Source: Microcaldota archaeon
GTDB lineage: Archaea; Micrarchaeota; Micrarchaeia; Micrarchaeales; Micrarchaeaceae
Direction of reading: 5' to 3'
Length of the DNA: 6,239 nucleotides
NCBI GenBank assembly: GCA_021851535.1
Contig: JAJZDT010000128.1
Location: forward strand, 1 to 6,239
Shown here: positions 1 to 5,486 of the stretch, piece after piece
How the letters are laid out: every line of letters starts with the position of its first letter
How positions within the stretch are numbered: position 1 is the first letter of the stretch
Notes under the pieces: generated by a model
Database searches by the model: none
Told to the model about the DNA's origin: nothing
The model's input: the letters and a program-made list of their open reading frames with translations, nothing else
Program-made: the position numbers and the translations under genes

Positions 1-19
1 CCTCCCTATAAAGAGTATA

Positions 20-57
20 AAGGTATTTAAAGGTACTCTAAGGTAAATAATACCTTA
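20..57. repeat. 10-bp-phased AAGGTA repeats with an inverted copy
   Basis: The hexamer AAGGTA occurs at 20-25, 30-35 and 40-45, exactly one helical turn apart, and its inverted form TACCTT follows at 51-56. The third copy and the inverted copy also form a 7-bp hairpin, TAAGGTA / TACCTTA (39-45 with 51-57), around the loop AATAA. A second inverted pair, AGAGTA (12-17) and TACTCT (34-39), overlaps it. The block lies just 3' of tRNA-Thr. On the minus strand it is upstream of whatever lies beyond the window edge, where GGGAGG (6-1) resembles the start of a ribosome-binding site. Same-face spacing suggests binding by an oligomeric protein, but it could be a degenerate 3' processing or termination region of the tRNA. 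The repeats are directly visible; any function is a guess. Confidence 0.5.
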
Positions 58-64
58 AGAATTA

Positions 65-136
65 AGCCCCGAGAGGGAATTGAACCCCCGACCTCCTGTT
101 TACAAGACAGGCGCTCTACCCCTGAGCTACCGAGGC
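65..136 (-). tRNA. tRNA-Thr (anticodon TGT)
   Basis: A complete 72-nt cloverleaf reads on the minus strand. The acceptor GCCTCGG pairs with TCGGGGC over 7 bp including G-T wobbles. The D stem is GCTC/GAGC with loop AGGGGTA. The anticodon stem CCTGT/ACAGG encloses the loop CTTGTAA, giving anticodon TGT (plus-strand 102-104), which reads ACA threonine codons. The T stem GGGGG/CCCTC encloses TTCAATT. The discriminator base is T, which fits archaeal threonine tRNA. No CCA is encoded, so it must be added after transcription. There is no intron. It is the last gene on this strand within the window and has its own TATA box, so it is probably transcribed independently of the protein operon ending at 200. 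Confidence 0.96.
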
Positions 137-160
137 ACTTATGGGCAGGCATATTTTTTA

Positions 161-168
161 TTTATATA
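161..168 (-). promoter_or_regulatory. TATA box of tRNA-Thr
   Basis: TATATAAA on the minus strand is centred about 28 nt upstream of the tRNA 5' end. That would place the transcription start about 2-4 nt before the mature tRNA, as expected for an archaeal TBP/TFB promoter. The spacing matches that of the tRNA-Arg promoter in the same window, which strengthens both calls. Confidence 0.75.
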
Positions 169-184
169 GCAATCATATTGTACA

Positions 185-196
185 ATAAAAAATAAA
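185..196 (-). terminator. T-rich tract after the seven-gene run
   Basis: Starting 4 nt past the stop codon of the seven-helix protein, the minus strand reads TTTATTTTTTAT. Archaeal RNA polymerase terminates at such T-rich tracts without needing a hairpin, and none is seen here. The tract lies between the operon end and the independent TATA box of tRNA-Thr, which fits an operon terminator. Confidence 0.45.
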
Positions 197-199
197 TAG

Positions 200-865
200 C
201 TACTTATTTGCGCCGTTAGAAATATTTTTCTTAGGCAGACTTATAAAGCCAAAAAAGAGCACCACAATTCCGATAAACTGCGCATAATAAAGCAATACCG
301 GGAAATTTACAATATATAACGTTCCCGCAATCGTTATAATAACAACGCCAAGCGCAATTAAAAGCGGTTGATAACTTTTATTTTTTATAAACGATGCAAG
401 TGCGAGTATTATGATAACACATGCTGCGGGTATTGTTAGAAGAGAGGAGGCTACAACGTCCATTACCGGCAGTACCACATTATTGATTATAACCCCATTG
501 ACAACAATGCTTTGCGGCACTAGTAGCGTATACGAATAGTAGAAAGTAACAAGGCTTGCAAGCGTCACATATACAATCCAGATATACCGATAAATTTTGG
601 ATTTTAGAAGCAAAACAGAGCCTATGGATATTAATCCAACAAGAAGCGCTATAAGAAAAATATACGTTTGTATGAAAAATTCACTCCAATACCCAAAATA
701 TATTATGGCCTCTTGCATTATCGTTACAAATACGAGAAATACTCCCATACCCCAAAACGCATAGGATGTTTTTATTCTATATTTTTTAAAGAGCATAAGG
801 GATAAGAGCAATGATACTAAGGAAAGCGCCGCAATCGAAAGCCCGATAAAGATGTTTTGTGTCAT
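200..865 (-). CDS. Hypothetical seven-helix integral membrane protein
   Basis: I do not recognise this 221-aa protein. It is almost entirely membrane-embedded, with hydrophobic segments at about 4-25, 36-57, 63-86, 91-112, 133-160, 167-187 and 189-209. That gives a seven-helix topology with a short basic C-terminal tail (KK, then K). The longest loop, around 113-132 between helices 4 and 5, is probably outside the cell and reads as a small beta-rich stretch. There are no cysteines and no obvious cofactor-binding His pairs; a Gln-Glu pair (51-52) sits in helix 2. The ATG at 865 follows AAGGA with 5-nt spacing, and that site overlaps the TAA stop of ubiE, so the two genes are translationally coupled. 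As the last gene of a run holding menA and ubiE it may act in quinone handling or respiration, but this rests on position only. No retinal-binding lysine is evident in the last helix, so it is not called a rhodopsin. Confidence 0.8.
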   Translation of the reverse strand: MTQNIFIGLSIAALSLVSLLLSLMLFKKYRIKTSYAFWGMGVFLVFVTIMQEAIIYFGYWSEFFIQTYIFLIALLVGLISIGSVLLLKSKIYRYIWIVYVTLASLVTFYYSYTLLVPQSIVVNGVIINNVVLPVMDVVASSLLTIPAACVIIILALASFIKNKSYQPLLIALGVVIITIAGTLYIVNFPVLLYYAQFIGIVVLFFGFISLPKKNISNGANK

Positions 866-873
866 ACAATTCC

Positions 874-1557
874 TTATTTTGTCGCGCAGATCATAAACGC
901 AACATGCGTTTGAAGGTATGTAATGTTTACATTTTTGAATCCTGCATTCTTAATGATTCTGGCTACTTTATCAGAATCAAATTTTCTTATGCTATCCACA
1001 AGAAAACTATATGAATTTCTATCCACAAAATATCCCTCAAGCAGCATGATGCGCGAGTAAAACTTAAAAAAATATTTATGGATTCCACGTTTAGGCGCCG
1101 CCATATCCATAAGCATAATTTTGCCTCCAGGCCTTAACACCCTAAATATCTCATGTGCGAACATACGTAAGTTATCAAAATCCCTCATTGCAAATGCTGA
1201 GGTAACAACATCAAAGCTATCTGCTGGGTATTTGATATTAATCGCATCCCCTTGCTCAAAAGTTATATGTCTGTTGTTCTTGAATTTTTCTTTTGCGATA
1301 CCTAACATTTTATTATTGTAATCAAGACCAGTAATGTGAATATTTTTACCTGCTAATGTGGCCTGTTTATAAATGCTTTTTGCCATCTCTCCTGTGCCGC
1401 AGGCAATATCTAAAACCTGATATTTTTTCTTCTCGTGCAGCGCCGCAATAGCAGCATGGCGCCTCCATATCCTATCTATCCCAAGACTCAAAATCGTATT
1501 CATCAGATCATAATTATGATGAACGCTTGAGAAAATATTATCTATATACTCGCTCAT
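874..1557 (-). CDS. ubiE: UbiE/MenG-type quinone C-methyltransferase
   Basis: This is a 227-aa class I SAM-dependent methyltransferase of the UbiE/MenG family. In menaquinone synthesis the family methylates the ring of demethylmenaquinone; in ubiquinone makers it methylates the equivalent benzoquinol. The family N-terminus is visible at about 7-33: IFSSVHHNYDLMN followed by SLGIDRIWRR. SAM motif I is VLDIACGTGE (48-57). The acidic end of strand 2 is D79 in GLDYN. The next block is DSFDVVTSAFAMRDFDN (113-129), and LRPGGKIMLMDM (141-152) follows. Length is normal for the family. The reading frame extends upstream to 1605, but that stretch lies inside the preceding gene and is not family-like. 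The ATG at 1557 puts the conserved N-terminus in place and has GTGAT 4 nt upstream, spanning the stop codon of the CPBP gene. The neighbouring menA supports a menaquinone role, so menG would be an equally good name. Confidence 0.93.
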   Translation of the reverse strand: MSEYIDNIFSSVHHNYDLMNTILSLGIDRIWRRHAAIAALHEKKKYQVLDIACGTGEMAKSIYKQATLAGKNIHITGLDYNNKMLGIAKEKFKNNRHITFEQGDAINIKYPADSFDVVTSAFAMRDFDNLRMFAHEIFRVLRPGGKIMLMDMAAPKRGIHKYFFKFYSRIMLLEGYFVDRNSYSFLVDSIRKFDSDKVARIIKNAGFKNVNITYLQTHVAFMICATK

Positions 1558-1562
1558 TTCTA

Positions 1563-2183
1563 TCACGCACCTATCGGTATAAATATAACAATCATCCATA
1601 TCCACGCAACGTGAGTTATTATTGAAGCTAAAATTCCGTAACGGTATGCAATAATATTTGTTAGAATTCCTACAAGCATGGCCGCTCCAACAAGTATGAT
1701 GTTAAGCGTTGATAAATGTATCAGCCCATAATAAAAAGCGGCAAAAATCCACGGATATCGCATAAAGATGCTTTTTGCATCTTTAAGGTATACCTGCATC
1801 CCTCCTCTCCAATAAATCTCCTCGCATATACCAATGATCGCAAGCACTGGGAAGAGTATAAATGCAGGAGCATTTCCATAGATCATAGCATAGACATTTC
1901 CGACATCCTTTTGCATGCCGAGCGCAATTGTAGCTTGATACCCAACGTAAAAGAGCATATAGAGCAATACGGCCCCAATAACTCCAGCGAGGAGGCTTTT
2001 AGTTATACCTACATGCCATTTTATTCTGCCTTTGTATAAATAATATGAGATGCTTGAGAGAATAATAGTGGCGCAGAGCATCGCATATATAAAAACGCTG
2101 CTAAGCAGGATAAAAACCATAGGCCATAATAGAAGCGGAAGCAGTATGAAGAGCCATTGCATATTCCGTTTATTCCTTCTCAT
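1563..2183 (-). CDS. CPBP-family (CAAX/Abi) intramembrane metalloprotease
   Basis: This 206-aa polytopic protein carries the CPBP (Rce1-like, PF02517) signature. Motif 1 is EEIYWR (E121, E122, R126, pattern EExxxR). Motif 2 is YGLIH, with H156 and Tyr in place of the usual Phe. The third conserved His is H191 in THVAW, without the Asn often found four residues later. The two glutamates and the histidines are the expected metal and catalytic residues, so it is probably active. About seven hydrophobic segments are visible, following a strongly basic start (RRNKR). Family members cleave prenylated or other membrane substrates. The ATG at 2183 is preferred over the TTG codon directly before it. 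No clear ribosome-binding site is seen, and a later ATG nine residues in is possible. It lies 28 bp after menA and 5 bp before ubiE, which may indicate a membrane-lipid or quinone link; the substrate is unknown. Confidence 0.88.
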   Translation of the reverse strand: MRRNKRNMQWLFILLPLLLWPMVFILLSSVFIYAMLCATIILSSISYYLYKGRIKWHVGITKSLLAGVIGAVLLYMLFYVGYQATIALGMQKDVGNVYAMIYGNAPAFILFPVLAIIGICEEIYWRGGMQVYLKDAKSIFMRYPWIFAAFYYGLIHLSTLNIILVGAAMLVGILTNIIAYRYGILASIITHVAWIWMIVIFIPIGA

Positions 2184-2211
2184 CAAAGCAACTTCGAAAC
2201 ATATTTAATTA

Positions 2212-3078
2212 TTAAATAACCGCTGTAATTACCGCGAGCAGCACAACGATAATGAATGCGAATCCATGTATTACATTAAAGCCCATATACTTTTCAAAGC
2301 TTTTAGGGGATTTATATACTTTGATTGCATCCTGCACGATCATTGCAAATGGTATAAGTATGAACGCACTTAATATTACTGCTGGCAGAAATCCCGCTAA
2401 AACGCCTATGAGTATTGCAATGTAGGGCAGCGCAATCCAGAACATATAAAAGCGTGCAATTTTTTTATTATGCCAGAGTATGACAACCCCGCTTTTGCGC
2501 CCGTGTTTTCTATCTGCCTGTCTATCGGGCACCTCATTTACAACAAGAAGTGTTGTTACTATAACGCCGATGGATATGCCACAGAGCGCAGCTCCTATGC
2601 CATATACAAGCGAGTTAGCCATTGCGGCAAAGCTGCCTATCGTAACAAGCGCATAATTGATTGCAACAAGAGGTTCAGCAAAAAATGGTATGTTGATTAA
2701 ATATTTAGCATAAAAGAGAATAGAGAGTAGACCGACAAGCACAAAGGGGAGCACAATAGGATGATTGATGATAATATATATTCCTATAATAAGCGCTATG
2801 CTTAAGAGCAGCATACCAAGCGCAAGCGTACCTTTTGGCGTTATTTGTTTTTTAACCATATATTTACTTCCGCCGCTAAATTTTGTCTGTGTTGTGCTTG
2901 TATCAATTCCACGCTTATAATCTATATAATCATCAAGCACGTTTACCGCAATTTGTCCAGAAAGCAGACCGATGACAATTATACTCGCAGTAAGGATATT
3001 AATATGATAGAATATGCTCGCAAAAAGCATTCCAACAACAGAGGCTATTGGAGCTAACAGCATCGTCGGTTCTAACAT
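2212..3078 (-). CDS. menA: UbiA-family prenyltransferase, MenA type (1,4-dihydroxy-2-naphthoate prenyltransferase)
   Basis: This 288-aa membrane enzyme transfers a polyprenyl chain from its diphosphate to an aromatic ring. Both Mg-diphosphate motifs are intact: NVLDDYIDYKRGID (46-59, pattern NxxDDxxD) and NEVPDRQADRKHGR (181-194, pattern NExPDxxxDxxxGR). The block SGGSKYMVKKQITP (68-81) between helices 2 and 3 and EPLVAINYALVTIGSF (135-150) are typical of MenA, rather than of the archaeal lipid enzyme DGGGP synthase. Eight to nine hydrophobic segments span the protein. The ATG at 3078 is the first start in frame; the residues LEPTMLLAPIASVVG line up with the RPKTLPLA region of bacterial MenA, so a later start is unlikely. 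There is no ribosome-binding site. Together with ubiE downstream it gives the last steps of menaquinone synthesis. The substrate could be another naphthoquinone precursor. Confidence 0.9.
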   Translation of the reverse strand: MLEPTMLLAPIASVVGMLFASIFYHINILTASIIVIGLLSGQIAVNVLDDYIDYKRGIDTSTTQTKFSGGSKYMVKKQITPKGTLALGMLLLSIALIIGIYIIINHPIVLPFVLVGLLSILFYAKYLINIPFFAEPLVAINYALVTIGSFAAMANSLVYGIGAALCGISIGVIVTTLLVVNEVPDRQADRKHGRKSGVVILWHNKKIARFYMFWIALPYIAILIGVLAGFLPAVILSAFILIPFAMIVQDAIKVYKSPKSFEKYMGFNVIHGFAFIIVVLLAVITAVI

Positions 3079-3081
3079 CTC

Positions 3082-3090
3082 ATATATATA
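3082..3090 (-). promoter_or_regulatory. Possible TATA-like element before menA
   Basis: The alternating run TATATATAT lies 3 nt before the menA start codon, within the 32-bp gap after the preceding gene. It resembles a TATA box but is too close to the start at 3078 for a normal promoter; it would suit a leaderless start near 3063, which the protein alignment does not favour. It is recorded because menA lacks a ribosome-binding site and this is the widest gap in the run. Confidence 0.22.
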
Positions 3091-3110
3091 GTACTTATTC
3101 GTACCAGCAC

Positions 3111-3902
3111 CTATCCACGCAGCATCCTTGAAGCTGTGCTGCCATTGAATGATACTTCATCAAGCTTAGCATTTATATAGTTTATTGATTGGATCTGATG
3201 GCTGCCTGCAAGAGCAGCGAGCTCATCAAGTATGCGTATTTTTATTTCATCGTCCTGCTCAGGATTAATGATCCCTCCCTCAATTTCAAGAATGCGCTTA
3301 TCGAGCATTTTTATGTGCTCTGCAATCCTGCTTAGGCTATGCGCCGATTGGGTTTTAAGCCCTATGCGCATTTGCATCATCTCTACCTTGCGCGAGGCTT
3401 CTATTGCGCCATGAAGGTAGGCTAGCGGTTTTTTGTATAACCCTTTTCTGGTGAGGGATATAACCCCGCTTTTTGTATATCTTTTTTTAAACATTTTAAG
3501 TGGCAGTAGCAGCATATGTTCATCAGATCCTATACTCTCATGTCTAGCCGAGCTTTTATGCCCAAAGTCATGCATTATCGCCGCGCGCACATTATCGTCA
3601 ATGGAATAATATAAATTTATATAAGAGGATACCGCGCTGTCTATAATCGTTGAGAACTCTTGTGCGCTAATAGGTGTTAGAGAGCGCATTGATTCAATGG
3701 CGGCTATCACTTGGCGTAAAGAGCGCTTTGCCTTGGTTGTATGCAGTGTCATTTCAGCCGATTGCTTTTCATCCATTTTAGAGAGCAGATATGAGATTGC
3801 ATAGAGTAAAGATTTCACGGGCAGCATATTTACTTTTGCGAGTATGTCCTTAGACATACTCCTTCTCTTTATGCTTGAAATATTCCTCTTCTGAGTTCTC
3901 AA
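3111..3902 (-). CDS. Hypothetical helical basic protein coupled to DUF460 gene
   Basis: I do not recognise this 263-aa protein. It appears soluble and largely alpha-helical, with a basic N-terminus (RTQKRNISSIKRR, 2-14) that could bind nucleic acid. The helical stretches are about 17-72, 79-110 and 160-208; the last has heptad-like spacing that suggests a coiled coil. It ends in a further helical region, about 217-250. A basic central block (138-158, KKRYTKSG then TRKGLYKK) stands out. There are no cysteines and no membrane segments. The start is TTG at 3902, fixed by a strong AGGAGGT site 7 nt upstream. An ATG at 3857 also exists, but its GGAG is only 1 nt away. The gene begins 4 bp after the DUF460 gene, with its ribosome-binding site inside the last codons of that gene, so the two products may work together. 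HDFGH (111-115) resembles an HD-domain motif, but the other HD residues are not evident. Confidence 0.78.
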   Translation of the reverse strand: MRTQKRNISSIKRRSMSKDILAKVNMLPVKSLLYAISYLLSKMDEKQSAEMTLHTTKAKRSLRQVIAAIESMRSLTPISAQEFSTIIDSAVSSYINLYYSIDDNVRAAIMHDFGHKSSARHESIGSDEHMLLLPLKMFKKRYTKSGVISLTRKGLYKKPLAYLHGAIEASRKVEMMQMRIGLKTQSAHSLSRIAEHIKMLDKRILEIEGGIINPEQDDEIKIRILDELAALAGSHQIQSINYINAKLDEVSFNGSTASRMLRG

Positions 3903-3906
3903 TACA

Positions 3907-4383
3907 CTACCTCCTGTTCGCCTTTTTGTTATTTATGGCCTCGTATAATGAATATTTTTTTACTACTTTTGCTTTCATATTATCCACCGTGCTTTCTTCA
4001 TACTCCTCTAGCTGATGCCTTATCTGCTTAAATTTATTAATGTAACTATTATACGCATTCGCTGCACTAGCATACGCGTCTATCTCATGTTGGTTGATTG
4101 CATTAATGCCTTGTGCAAGCAGGCGCTTTTGCGCCGCGCACATGTTCTTATTTGGGACATATAATTGTGCGCTAAAGATCGTAGTTACTTTCTTTACAAT
4201 ATTTCCTGCGCATGCTCTATCTGTAGCAATAATAGATGGTATCCCGGTAGTATTTATCTCTTTGACAATCCAGCTAATACCTGCATGTTTCTTAGACTTT
4301 AGACATAAAAGCGTGCCCTCTAAATTTAAGCATGCAACTGCTGATGTCTTTCCTGGGTCAATTCCAACAATTAAATGCTCCAA
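3907..4383 (-). CDS. Stand-alone DUF460 (COG2433) RNase H-fold RuvC/YqgF-like protein
   Basis: This 158-aa protein matches the archaeal DUF460/PF04312 domain, a predicted nuclease of the RNase H fold related to RuvC and YqgF; its substrate is unknown. The first strand and acidic residue are LIVGIDPGKTSAVACLN (4-20, D9). IIATD (51-55) carries D55. HEIDAYASAANAY (99-111) carries E100 and D102 and resembles the C-terminal acidic helix of the fold. The set of acidic residues appears complete. Residues about 112-142 look like a short coiled coil, ending in a basic tail. As I recall them, euryarchaeal COG2433 proteins are several hundred residues with a long coiled-coil part; here only the domain remains. 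The start is TTG at 4383: an in-frame TAA lies directly before it and the next Met is at 81, so no other start keeps the domain. AGGTG upstream overlaps the stop of the preceding gene, 8 bp away. The next gene starts 4 bp downstream. Confidence 0.85.
   Translation of the reverse strand: MEHLIVGIDPGKTSAVACLNLEGTLLCLKSKKHAGISWIVKEINTTGIPSIIATDRACAGNIVKKVTTIFSAQLYVPNKNMCAAQKRLLAQGINAINQHEIDAYASAANAYNSYINKFKQIRHQLEEYEESTVDNMKAKVVKKYSLYEAINNKKANRR
3909..3915 (-). promoter_or_regulatory. Ribosome-binding site of the 263-aa gene, inside the DUF460 stop region
   Basis: AGGAGGT is a 7-nt match to the archaeal anti-SD, placed 7 nt before the TTG at 3902. The two AGG codons are the last two arginine codons of the DUF460 gene and the T begins its TAG stop. 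It decides the TTG start and implies translational coupling. Confidence 0.8.
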
Positions 4384-4391
4384 TTATACAC

Positions 4392-5468
4392 CTAACCATG
4401 TTTAGCGCTGCTTGTATTCGTTGTATTTATCAGATAGTTAATTGCACTTTGCGCAGAGTATGGAACTGTCTGGTATTTGCAATCTAATATGTAGGTAGGC
4501 ACTGTAGTAATGTTGTAAAATGCAGCAAGCGTCGCCTCCCCATCTAATGTGCTGGTGGCATTTGACATACACTCATTAAAAGAACTTAAGTTAAGTCCTG
4601 AACCCTGCGCCATCTGATAGAGTGTCTGATTGGGTAATGGGGTTTGTTGGTATGCAATACTTAAATTAGATATAAACGAGCCAAACTTTCGTTGCTGGGA
4701 TGCGCATGTAAGATATGCGCCAAGGCGCTGTGTTGGCACTTTACCATAACTTAGGTATTTGGAAGCAGAGTATTGTGTAAAGAGGAAGTTATAGCTGATA
4801 TCTATCTGATTTGCATACTCTTTTTGCAATGCAATTGATTGATTTATCTGTTTAATAAATCCCGGAACATACGGATCTATAAAATAATAAACCGGTAGTG
4901 GTTTTGTGTAGTTGCAAAGATATCTTCCTGCAAGACTTACAACCCCATAACTAATAGCGCTGTTTTGAGTGGGCGCCGGATTTATTGTTGATATGTATGC
5001 ACTTTTAAGCGTAAAGTTATGCTGGAATATAAATGATATGTTAAATGTTTTGTTGTTATCAAGAGGATCACGGTACGGTACGATTGCGAGATACTCGCTG
5101 CTTGCATTGATATAGTAAATTTTTGATTGGTTAACAAGAGAAGTGTATTCAAGCAGTGCAAGGCTTGTATTGTATGCGCCATATCCTGCTATGGCCCTTC
5201 CTATTGCAAAATGCAGTGCAGAAAGCGTAATCGCATTAATCCCTTGCGTGGTATTTCGAGCGCATGTACTATTGCTTGCATTTATGCTATTGCAGTTAAT
5301 AATTATCGCTCCTGGCTTGAAATAGGAGATTGCAAAGGCGAGTCCTATGAGAATAATAACAAGTACAATTAAAGAGATGTGCAGATAGTCAAGCCCGCCC
5401 ATCCTGGTTGCCTGCTTTACTATGAAAACAGGCTCTTTTTTTAAAACTTTTTTTTGCTTATTTGGCAT
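4392..5468 (-). CDS. Membrane-anchored DsbA-like thioredoxin-fold protein lacking the CxxC active site
   Basis: This 358-aa protein has a basic cytoplasmic N-terminus, one membrane anchor (about 29-49) and a large outside domain. The C-terminal part, about 190-347, reads as a DsbA/thioredoxin fold. PVYYFIDPYVPGF (192-204) is the first strand and active-site region, and YLTCASQQRKFGSF (252-265) matches the helical insertion of DsbA-like oxidoreductases. TVPTY (322-326) gives the cis-proline P324, and YILDC closes the strand. At the CxxC position the sequence is VPGF (201-204), so both catalytic cysteines are absent. Six other cysteines (59, 69, 185, 255, 300, 330) lie outside the membrane and may form structural disulfides. 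Eighteen N-x-S/T sequons are spread from residue 63 to 351, all outside. A binding, chaperone or surface role is more likely than oxidoreductase activity. The frame is open to 5507, but that start would overlap tRNA-Arg; ATG 5468 has GGTGAG just upstream. Confidence 0.82.
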   Translation of the reverse strand: MPNKQKKVLKKEPVFIVKQATRMGGLDYLHISLIVLVIILIGLAFAISYFKPGAIIINCNSINASNSTCARNTTQGINAITLSALHFAIGRAIAGYGAYNTSLALLEYTSLVNQSKIYYINASSEYLAIVPYRDPLDNNKTFNISFIFQHNFTLKSAYISTINPAPTQNSAISYGVVSLAGRYLCNYTKPLPVYYFIDPYVPGFIKQINQSIALQKEYANQIDISYNFLFTQYSASKYLSYGKVPTQRLGAYLTCASQQRKFGSFISNLSIAYQQTPLPNQTLYQMAQGSGLNLSSFNECMSNATSTLDGEATLAAFYNITTVPTYILDCKYQTVPYSAQSAINYLINTTNTSSAKHG

Positions 5469-5471
5469 ACA

Positions 5472-5477
5472 CTCACC
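5472..5477 (-). promoter_or_regulatory. Ribosome-binding site fixing the DsbA-like start
   Basis: GGTGAG lies 3 nt before the ATG at 5468 and 9 nt after the tRNA-Arg 3' end. The 174-aa gene upstream shows the same layout, GTGAG then 3 nt then ATG (6170-6166). This supports the start at 5468 rather than 5507. Confidence 0.65.
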
Positions 5478-5486
5478 ATATCTATA

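Noticed and set aside
39..57. TAAGGTA/TACCTTA hairpin as a bacterial-type intrinsic terminator of tRNA-Thr
   Set aside because: The stem is short and AT-rich and no T run follows it on the minus strand; archaeal termination does not need such hairpins.
176..187. Perfect 12-bp palindrome TATTGTACAATA upstream of the tRNA-Thr TATA box
   Set aside because: One or two perfect 12-bp palindromes are expected by chance in a window of this size, more in AT-rich DNA, and no second copy was seen.
1558..1605. Longer start for the UbiE methyltransferase at 1605
   Set aside because: The extra 16 residues overlap the coding end of the CPBP gene and do not resemble the family N-terminus; the ATG at 1557 has a GTGAT site directly upstream.
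3555..3571. HDFGH motif in the 263-aa protein as an HD-domain phosphohydrolase
   Set aside because: Only this short match is seen. The upstream His and the downstream Asp of the HD domain are not in place, and the surrounding sequence is not family-like.
4094..4405. Plus-strand open frames of 60-107 codons (for example 4094-4405 and 1716-2039)
   Set aside because: They lie antisense to genes with recognised motifs, have no recognisable protein features, and are explained as shadows of the minus-strand genes.
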